Assembly: GCA_030849075.1 (NCBI GenBank) | Contig: JASAOO010003082.1 | Span: 1-20,933 of the forward strand | Length of the DNA: 20,933 nt | Direction of reading: 5' to 3' | Source: Zelonia costaricensis | Taxonomy: Eukaryota > Euglenozoa > Kinetoplastea > Trypanosomatida > Trypanosomatidae | Shown here: one piece after another, positions 1-7,700 of the stretch | Layout: every line of letters starts with the position of its first letter | Numbering within the stretch: the stretch's first letter is position 1 | Translations under genes and position numbers: made by a program | Notes under the pieces: generated by a model | Databases searched by the model: none | The model's input: only the letters and a program-made list of their open reading frames with translations | What the model was told of the DNA's origin: nothing

Positions 1-999
1 TCGAGCACTCGCTCTTCCCCGTCGCCTACACCCGCGCGAGTCTGTGAGAGCGAGACGTACGCCGTGCTTCCTCGATGTCGCGCATTCAGCTGTCTTCCAT
101 GGCGACCGCATGGCGTGCCCCTGTTCTCTGACTTCGAGTGCTGCAATGCCGATGCCTCGCCGGCACTGACAAGGATCATTTTTCTGAAGACTGGATGTGT
201 CGAGACGGTGACGTCGGAGTGGGTGAAGTCGTTTCTTTCCTCCCCTTTTCACTCGTTCTAGTAGAAGAGGTTCTGGGCAGCATACGCAAGTGGGAAACTC
301 TGGGGACAAACCCGCCCACTGAGTTGCCGTCTGGACACCTTGAGGTGGTGGCGTCTCGCCGTGGACGAAAAGGTGCGCCGAGCACTCATCCCTCGCTAGG
401 AGGAAAAGTGGACTCACAATGTGACGCCGAGCTGGCAGACGAATCTTCAAGAGGCGCGCGCTGGAAGCTGCCGCCTTGCAGCCGCAGAGAAGCACTGACG
501 CTGCTAGCGGCTCCACGTTGATGAAAGCCTATCGGTGCGGAAACTGTGCATGCGCTGCTGAGTCACACAAACAGAAGGAAGTCGCAGATTGTGACAAGCA
601 TCTCCAGCTTCGAGCCTTTTCTTTTTTTTTTTTCTGATTCTTTGTGCGTAGCAGTTTTCACCTCCACCGCGGTTTTTTGTTTACCCTCTTCGCCTCTTTC
701 CTTTCTTCCCTTTTTTTGCTGTTACGCGGTCCACGTTGTACAACTCTTTGACCTGCGCCGATTGCTTACTACGAAGCGAAATCTGAAGCCTCTTTCTTTT
801 GTGATTGTTGTTGTTATTGTCGACTCTCAACCACGCGGAAGCTTGTGGAGAACGTCTCACTACCGAACTGACAAAGGACATCTATGAAGCAATATACTCA
901 CACGACCACTTTCGGCTGTGGCTTGTATACCCCATGTCGCGGTGCAGTCGCGTGGGTGTACGCAAAGCGGTCTCATGACGCAAACAGCTTCGCGCGGTG

Positions 1000-1175
1000 A
1001 TTCGATTGCCAAGCAGACCCGCGGAGGTTTTCAGTGCTGACTACGTTGCAACCTGGCCAGGTGGGGGGGGGGGTCCAGCGTTGATGCCCCGCACGTCAAT
1101 CAGCAGCGTACGGTGTCTCCGTCCGTGGGGGCCACCAATGCGATTCGATCAAGGCAACACGGATGCCCCGCACTC
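1000..1175. repeat. Weak candidate for a decayed SIDER-type retroposon signature
   Basis: The 12-mer gatgccccgcac occurs at 1083-1094 and again at 1162-1173, exactly 79 bases apart. A second shared word, gattcgat, occurs near 1002 and near 1141. Leishmania SIDER retroposons carry a tandemly duplicated hallmark of about 79 nt, so the spacing is suggestive. The rest of the two units aligns poorly by eye and I cannot compare them with the SIDER consensus. This is a lead only. Confidence 0.2.
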
Positions 1176-1689
1176 CAGCTCTTTCTTAATCACCTTCCTC
1201 CCCCACTTTCTCGCGCCTTTCTGTCTCTCTGCAGCTGCGTTGCTCTTTCTTTCGTTTCCCCTCGCCGTGACGTCTCTCGCCACTCGCCTCACCTCTTTTA
1301 CTCTATCTAACGAGTAGCCGCTGTGCCATACCAGCCGCGTCTCACTCCTTCCCTCTCGGGCCCCCCCCCCTCCGGCACTTCCCCCCCCCTCCCCCAAGCA
1401 TACACGTGCAGTCGATACTCTGCATCACGGAGTCGCACAAGCTCCCTACCCCGGTCTCCGTGCCCGGGTTCGCTCCTTCGCTTTCACTCTAATCTTCAGC
1501 GGTTGTCACTCTGCGGCGCCTAGCTACTTCACTCCCTCTCCCCCAAGCCCTCCCACACTCCCCATCCCCCCACCCCCGGCAGGCGCCGTTGCTGTGCCGC
1601 CTCCGACGAGGAGTCCTCGCCTTCACTGGTGCGCCGGCTTGCCAAGCCCCTGCCACGGTCCGCGTGCTCGGCTTCAGGCGCTGTCCCTC

Positions 1690-1768
1690 TATTAGACGCC
1701 CCCCCGCCCCCTCTCCACTCACCAGTTCTGTTTCCTATTACCCCTCAGTTTTGTGTCGTGTTTCACAG
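1690..1768 (+). promoter_or_regulatory. Predicted spliced-leader acceptor region of the TTLL gene
   Basis: A C/T-rich tract at about 1701-1746 is followed by candidate AG acceptors at 1724-1725, 1747-1748 and 1767-1768. No ATG lies between these sites and 1801, so any of them makes 1801 the first start codon of the mRNA. The 5' UTR would be about 30-75 nt plus the spliced leader. Confidence 0.5.
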
Positions 1769-1800
1769 CGGCTCAGCGTGGCGAGCCTCCAAAAGAAAAG

Positions 1801-3798
1801 ATGATGCGGCACAGTCGACTTCTTGTCGCAGCGGCGACGACGACCGCCACGACGGCTGCCTCTAGCCTCAGTGACTCCGCTGACACTGCCTCCTCACTGA
1901 CGCGGGCGGTTGAGGCGCTCTCCCCGATGCCGGTGTACCTCAAGCCGTCCAGCAGTCCACACCGCAAGCCCAGCTTTTATTTCCCGCGCATGCGTGAGGA
2001 GCAGCGCGCGAGCTACGCGTTCCACCCCGGCTCTCTCGGGGCGGCCCTGCCGCTCTTCAGCATCACGTCCTCCTCCTGTGAGTACTACGCGCTGCGGCTG
2101 CCGCTGCTCAAGGCCGGCTTCCACCGCCTGCCGTCGGAGGCGCGCGATGTGGCCAGCAACCTCGTCTGGGGCCGTTCGATGCCGTTTCGCGAGATGCTCG
2201 CCTGCAGCGGCGCCGCGCCCACGCTGGGCTTTGCGGCGACGAGCACGCCGGAGCAGGCGGCGTACGTAGATCGCCTGCGCATGGTGAACGACCACCAGCG
2301 CTTCAACCACTTCCCACTGAGTCACTCGAACCTCGGCTGCAAGCGCGGCATGGCCGTTAACGTGCGGCGCGCTGTCGACAAGGCGGTGCGGGCCGCGTCC
2401 TCGGCCCGGGAGCGGGACGCGGTGCAGGCGAGATACAGCTTTGTGCCCCGCACCTGGTTTTACCCACTGGAGCGCGAGAGCCTTATCCAGGAGATGCGGT
2501 CGACTTCGGCGGACCGCCACTTCATCTGGAAGCCCGCGCGGGGCAGCTGCGGTCGCGGCATCCTCATCTCGCAGGGCGGCCACGAAAACGAGGCGTCTTG
2601 GCGCCGGGTCATGAGCGAAATTGAGCACAAGGCGTCGTCGCGGGAAACGCGGCGCCTGTTTGGCAACTACGTGGTACAGGAGTACATCGATAACCCTTTC
2701 CTTGTGGAGGGGCGCAAGATGGACCTGCGCCTCTACGTCGGCGTCACCTCCTTCAACCCGCTCACGGTGTACTGGCACGAGGAAGGTCTCGTTCGATTTG
2801 CCGCGGAGCCCTACGCAGACGACAGCGCTACTTTACCTGCTGGCGGCGGCGGTGCGGGGCAGCGCCACGACGCCGCCGACGCCCACAGCCGCCACATGCA
2901 CGAGCGCTTCCGGCATCTCACCAACTACTCGGTGGGGCGGCGCTACGCAGCCGTGCAGCAGCAGGAGCAGCTGCAGGAACACGCGCGCACCGACACGGCT
3001 GTCCCGGCAGCGACGCCGGTCGAGGGCGACAACCCGCTCGCCGATGCCTCGGCGACGACGCCGGAGCTCAAGTGGCCGCTCCAGCGTTTGTGGGACTACC
3101 TCGACACGTACGCACCCGCGTCGGCGACGGGGCTGGTCTCGGGTCGTGCGTCGGACAGGGTGCGCGAGGAAGTGGCGCAGCTGATAACCCGCACCCTCAT
3201 GGCGGTACGCCCCGCTATTGACGACGGGGTGCGGCGGGTGCCCATGCCGGGCGGCTATTTTGAGCTTTACGGCTTCGACGTCATGCTGGACGCGCAGCTG
3301 CGCCCTTACCTGATTGAAGTCAACACGCTCCCCTCGCTAGAGAGCAGCTCCTCCTTCGACTATGCGACGAAGACGAACGTTGTGTCTGACCTGCTCAACG
3401 TGGCGATGCTGGAGCCGTTCGAGCGGCCCGTTGTCCCTGGCGGCACCCTTTGGGGCTCGGAGCAGCTGCGCGAAAGCCTCCGCTGTCCGCTGGAGCCGCA
3501 GCAGCAGACACTGGTGCACAGGGCGATTGCGGATACGGAGAGCACAGGGAGCCGGGGCGCGAGTCACGACACGCGTGAGGAGGTGGAGCTGCGCCTGAAG
3601 GATGAGCTCGCGTACGCCCGCGGCTTCCACCGCATTTTTCCGGCCAAGCCCCCTGCTGCGCCGATCCCGAGCCCGGTGGCGCCGCTTCATCAGCCGCTGG
3701 ATGCGCTGGCCTCTTCGCCGCTGTACCTGGCTGACACTCGTGCGTACGCGGCGGCGGGGCTGCTGAGCGAGCAGGACGGCTGGGCGCTCAGTGCGTGA
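1801..3798 (+). CDS. Tubulin-tyrosine-ligase-like (TTLL) protein, probable tubulin glutamylase
   Basis: This is a 665-residue member of the TTL/TTLL family, ATP-grasp enzymes that add amino acids, usually glutamate, to tubulin tails in axonemes and cytoplasmic microtubules. The core spans about residues 160-530. It shows an NHFP block (169-172), a nucleotide-binding FIWKPARGSCGRGI stretch starting at F241 with K244, a KMDLR motif (306-310), RHLTNYSVG (371-379), GFD with D493, and the metal-binding pair E506/N508 in IEVNTLPSL. The NHFP and HLTNYS blocks and the GRKMDLR form fit the TTLL4/5-like polyglutamylase branch better than TTL itself, but the substrate and chain type are inferred. Low-complexity inserts lie at about 340-360 and 382-415. 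The tail after about 545 has no recognised domain. The frame is open from a GTG at 1753, but 1801 is the first ATG; a second ATG follows at 1804. Confidence 0.9.
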   Translation: MMRHSRLLVAAATTTATTAASSLSDSADTASSLTRAVEALSPMPVYLKPSSSPHRKPSFYFPRMREEQRASYAFHPGSLGAALPLFSITSSSCEYYALRLPLLKAGFHRLPSEARDVASNLVWGRSMPFREMLACSGAAPTLGFAATSTPEQAAYVDRLRMVNDHQRFNHFPLSHSNLGCKRGMAVNVRRAVDKAVRAASSARERDAVQARYSFVPRTWFYPLERESLIQEMRSTSADRHFIWKPARGSCGRGILISQGGHENEASWRRVMSEIEHKASSRETRRLFGNYVVQEYIDNPFLVEGRKMDLRLYVGVTSFNPLTVYWHEEGLVRFAAEPYADDSATLPAGGGGAGQRHDAADAHSRHMHERFRHLTNYSVGRRYAAVQQQEQLQEHARTDTAVPAATPVEGDNPLADASATTPELKWPLQRLWDYLDTYAPASATGLVSGRASDRVREEVAQLITRTLMAVRPAIDDGVRRVPMPGGYFELYGFDVMLDAQLRPYLIEVNTLPSLESSSSFDYATKTNVVSDLLNVAMLEPFERPVVPGGTLWGSEQLRESLRCPLEPQQQTLVHRAIADTESTGSRGASHDTREEVELRLKDELAYARGFHRIFPAKPPAAPIPSPVAPLHQPLDALASSPLYLADTRAYAAAGLLSEQDGWALSA

Positions 3799-4480
3799 GT
3801 GTCCGCGCGCGAGGTGTCTGCACGTCGCCATCAAGCGGGTACAGGCGCGCGCATGCGCGCCCACACACACAGATACGCATCTAGAAGAATACAGAGACAG
3901 CTTACGCTCCTTCTCTCGAACGAGAAAAGAAGTGAGCAAAGAACCACGAAGAAGATCATGCAAGGAAACTATCAACAGACTGGAATGCGGTTTGGTTTTT
4001 GGCGTTCAGAGTCGCTAAAGGGCGTGCCAGTGTGCTGCAAACGTGCGTTGGCAGTTACACATCGACGTAGAAGACGCACACACACAAAAAGGCGCCGCCG
4101 CTTTGCACGAACTCCAGTACAGGAGAAGACGGACGAGGTGCACTTTGGGTGCGCTGTCTAATCAGCACAAAGCACGACGAACGCAATCCTTCCTGAACGA
4201 TCTCGCTTGATGTCATGCTCATGCCGATGCCTGCGCAGGTTGAGCGGAGTCGGCCGGATACACTCTCTCTCTACCTGCCAGGTCCAAAAGGCCCCTTTTG
4301 CATACGCTCCGCAACACAAGGTAGCTACGCAGTTTTTTTTTCTTTGATTTAGAGCGTGCTCAGCTGGTCTCGGTGCACTCGCTTCCCGGTTCCGAGGTCT
4401 GCCCATACAAGCACACACGCTCACACAAAGAGAGAGAGACAGACACGGGGCACTACTCCCTCGATTCGCTTTGTTCAAGA

Positions 4481-4489
4481 ATGGAATAG
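4481..4489 (+). other. Two-codon upstream frame (Met-Glu-stop)
   Basis: ATG GAA TAG occurs upstream of the LRR-IQ start. It would be in the leader only if splicing uses the AG at 4351-4352 or another early site. Minimal frames of this kind can reduce re-initiation, but no function is shown here. Confidence 0.3.
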
Positions 4490-4672
4490 GAGGACGCTAC
4501 AACCCCCCAGCGGCTGGTTCCCATTGCTTTTTTTCTTCTTGGCGCCGCGACTTGCTGCACCTCGCCTCCTCCTCCACGCGTGGATAGTCCCCCTCCCCCC
4601 CCCTCCCCCCGCACCCCCCGCCAGCGGTGTCCACTTCTCGCCCTCCTGGTGCCGTGTTCCGCGCGTGCGTGT

Positions 4673-4696
4673 ATGGCTCGCCCACGGCCGTTGTAG
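4673..4696 (+). other. Seven-codon upstream frame (MARPRPL)
   Basis: This short ATG-started frame ends at the TAG at 4694-4696, 64 bases before the main ATG at 4761. It lies in the mRNA if the acceptor is at 4623-4624 or earlier, and is removed if the acceptor is at 4725-4726 or 4757-4758. It could act as a regulatory uORF or be a chance ATG. Confidence 0.3.
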
Positions 4697-4706
4697 CCCA
4701 CTCCGT

Positions 4707-4723
4707 TGTGTGTGTGTGTGTGT
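4707..4723 (+). repeat. TG dinucleotide repeat
   Basis: About eight TG units lie immediately upstream of a possible AG acceptor (4725-4726). This is a simple microsatellite, likely variable in length between strains. Confidence 0.85.
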
Positions 4724-4760
4724 CAGGCGTCCTGCGCTTTGCGCCCCTTCTTCTCTAGCC

Positions 4761-7700
4761 ATGAACGAGGACTCGGGTGGCGACTTGGCAGATGACCTCC
4801 GTGCGCCGCGACGCGCCTCCCCTCCGCCACCGGCGTTGACGGCAGAGGAGGAGGCAGCGCTGCTGGCAGAGTACGGCGCCGAGGGTCCGTACGACGACGG
4901 CATCGACTGGGCGGCGCCGAGTCACTTCAGGTCGGGGCTCGGGGATGGGCACGTGTTTCTCACCGGCGCCGATGATGCCGCCGCGTCGCCGCACGGCGAC
5001 GCACACCATGGAGGGCAACGTGCAGCAGACGGGATGGGTGGTGGTGTTCGGCACACCGACCCCCTCCAGCTCTACCTGCTCGACCACGTCCCCTCATTGT
5101 TGCTGCCAGACCGCGGCACCTCTGTTGCGACCATGACCGCGCTGGCGCACGCCGTGGATACGCTGGATCAGGACAAGGCAACCTCGTCCCCAGGGGCAGT
5201 CAACACGGCCCTCACCAGCACAGCAGCAGCAGCACCGCTGCAGGGTGGCTCGTTGCCCTTTGGGGACGTGCTGCGGCTTGGCAAGGAGTGGGCGCGGCGC
5301 GCGAGTCTGACGGCCCAGGGCGTGCCTACTGCCGCTCTGGCGGCGCACCTGCTCACCTCAGACACCCCCGCGCCCTCCACCAGCGCGTCGGCGGCGGGGG
5401 CGCCCCAGCACGGCGACGACGTGCAGCACCGACGTCTCGTGGAGACGACGCAGGGACTGCTGGCTAAGGCAGCGGAGGTTCTGGCACCGCCGACGGCAGA
5501 GCAGCGCGACGCGCAGGCCGAGGGTGTGGCGCAGGCACTGGCAGAGCTGCAGCGGCGCGAGGCCCTCTTGTATGAGGACGCGCTCGATCAGCACTACGAC
5601 CGCGAAGAGGTGCTGAACGCCGAGGAGGAGGACGAGGAGGTGGTGCGTCTGCTGCGGCAAGCACGCGAGGGTCGGCGTCGACTCTGCGCCACACTTGCCG
5701 AGCATGGCGGTGTTGACTGCGCCGGGTCGGCGCAAGCCACGACAGCACCAACAGCAGGGGCGGCGGTAGCCGAAGTCGCGGACGATTCCGTCATGGAAGA
5801 CGTGCTGCACACCGTGATGCCCGAGCTGCCGTATCTGTGCGCGTTCGAGACGGAGCTGACGCGTGTCCCCACACCCATCCCAGAGCCGCCACCGCCGTCC
5901 ACAGAACTTGAGGCGCCGAGCATCTTCGCCGCGGAAGAGCTGCTGCCCACTCTCACGCTACCGCCCACCACGGTCAGCGTGCCAGCGAAAGCGGCGGTCG
6001 AGGCGTGGCGGGAGACGTCCGACCCCGTCCCACGGCTGCTGATGCAGGCGCAAGATGTGCTGGCCTCGATCGCCAACACGCAGCTGCGCGACGCGGCTGC
6101 GGAGACGGTGGGCGCGGCCACGCGAGAGGCGTACTTGCAGCGGCGCCGCCCCGTCAGTGCCGCCGTCCACAAAGCCGCTCACGTGCCGCTGCGGCACGGC
6201 GACCGCGAGGCGCTTGGCCTCGTGGCACTCCCCGCCTTTGTGCATCAGCTCGACGTGCTGCTGTCGCCGACCCGGGAGGAGCAGCGGCAGCGGCGCAGGC
6301 AAGACTCAGCGCAGCCCGACGAGACGGCCACGGGGAAGCCACCTGCAGCGAAGGGCACCCTGCCCACCGGCCGCGCAGCCAGCGCAGCCGCGGCGCACCC
6401 ACGCCATGCGGCACCAGCAGCGGAGACCAACACGCTCGAACATATCCGCCGCACGGCGGCCATCGAGTCGTTTCTCATCGCGCGCGAGGCGGCGGAGCGG
6501 CAGCGCATGCAGGCGGAAGAAGACCTGGTCGAGCGCGAGGCGCGGGCTGCGGCCGACGTTGCCGCGTGGCACGCTGAGCAGCGCGCCGAGCTAGAGCAGG
6601 CTGCGCGTGGCGGCGTGTCTCGACTGGAGGAGGCGCAGCAGACGGCGTTTGCGGAGCTGGCGAGGGCGGCGCAGCGCGACAAGGGTCTTGCCCAGCAGGC
6701 CCACGAGCTGCGGCGCCTGCAGGAGACGGAGCAGCTCGCCTACACGCTCATGATGGAGTGGGAGGTGCAGCGGGAGCAGCTCGTCCAGGACGAGGCACTG
6801 CGCTTCCGCGTGCTTCTCCAGGACGCCGCAGCGGAGGCGGAGCAGGCGCAGGTGGCGGCACAGCAGCGTCGCGACCACGCGACGGCGGCGGTCCGCGCTG
6901 CAGTGGACGCCCTTCTCGATGCCTTCGAGGAGGAGCGCCGCCGGGGCATGCAGGCGGTGGCGAGCTGGCAGGAGGCGAGCTTGAACGGGGCGTCGCTGCG
7001 GGCGAACGCGTGGTTCACCTGGTCTGTGGCGCCGCTCCTCCGCGAGCAGTCGGTGCTGCGCGAGTGGCTCGCGGCCAACCGCAAGAGGCTGGAGCAGGTG
7101 CGAGAGCAACTTGCAGAGGCAGCGGCGAGCCATTCCGCGCGCGCCGCGCGTGCCCCCGCCGGCCGTGGCGAGGACGAAGGGAGTGGCGCAGGTGTTGCAG
7201 ACGCGCCGCCCATTGAGCTCCCAGCGCACCCTCCTGTCGCGCCGGCGGTGGCCGCTGCGGCGACGCGTTTGCGTGTGCTGGATGCAGAAGCGCTTGTGCG
7301 GCTCCTCTGGCCAGCACTGCACGCCGCCGTTGTGGACCGGCGGCAGGCGGCACGCCACCTCGCCAAGGTGACGCTATCGCTGGAGGACTTCCAAGGCGTC
7401 GAGTGGGCGCAGCTGCGGTGCATGCGACTCCGCGCGTGCGTCGCGACGGGAGAGCACCGAGTACCGCGGGCAGCTTCTGAGGCAGACTCGATCTTACCCA
7501 TCACGCGTCTCGTGGAACACCTGGACCTGAGCGGGAACCCGTTGCGCGAGGTCAGCCTGCTCGACGCCGTGGACGCGTTTGGTGCGCTGCAGTACCTCGA
7601 CCTCTCGCGCACGGAGCTGCACAGCCTCGATGCTGCCCCATTGCCGCCGAACGAGTTGACGGAGCGCCAGCGTCGCGTGTCCTCTGGCGACCGTCCCGCC

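Larger units (their letters stand above)
1..1800. other. Non-coding interval upstream of the TTLL gene
   Basis: No convincing gene is visible here. The longest open frame (138-521) starts at GTG, has no recognisable domain and lacks the GC-ending codon bias of the five real genes. The interval holds a T-rich stretch near 616-631, a G run near 1061-1071, C runs near 1361-1394, and pyrimidine-rich DNA from about 1530 to the gene. It probably contains the 3' UTR of an upstream gene, a spacer, and the splice and polyadenylation signals for the TTLL mRNA. A possible degenerate repeat at about 1000-1175 is listed separately. Confidence 0.7.
4332..4758 (+). promoter_or_regulatory. Predicted spliced-leader acceptor region(s) of the LRR-IQ gene
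   Basis: Several acceptors are possible: AG at 4351-4352 after the T run at 4333-4341; AG at 4623-4624 after the poly-C tract at about 4587-4618; AG at 4725-4726 after the TG repeat; and AG at 4757-4758 after a C/T-rich stretch, which would leave only two bases before the ATG. The choice decides whether short upstream frames are in the mRNA. The sequence alone does not settle it. Confidence 0.4.
3799..4760. other. Intergenic region between TTLL and LRR-IQ genes
   Basis: No gene is seen. The first part should be the TTLL 3' UTR, with a short CA stretch near 3871-3880 and an A-rich section at about 3920-3980. A CT repeat lies near 4262-4274, a T run at 4333-4341, and a GA repeat near 4428-4440. 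Poly-C DNA at about 4587-4618 precedes a possible AG acceptor at 4623-4624. Two very short upstream frames and a TG repeat are listed separately. Confidence 0.7.

Noticed and set aside
138..521. 127-codon frame near the window start
   Set aside because: GTG start, no codon bias, no domain; best read as 3' UTR or spacer.
1894..2778. 294-codon antisense open frame across the TTLL gene
   Set aside because: Overlaps the conserved TTLL core on the other strand and has no domain.
4356..4760. N-terminal extension of the LRR-IQ protein
   Set aside because: The frame is open from a GTG, but its translation includes poly-Pro and VCVCV stretches from C runs and the TG repeat. Unlike 11091-11696 it does not look translated, and 4761 is a good ATG.
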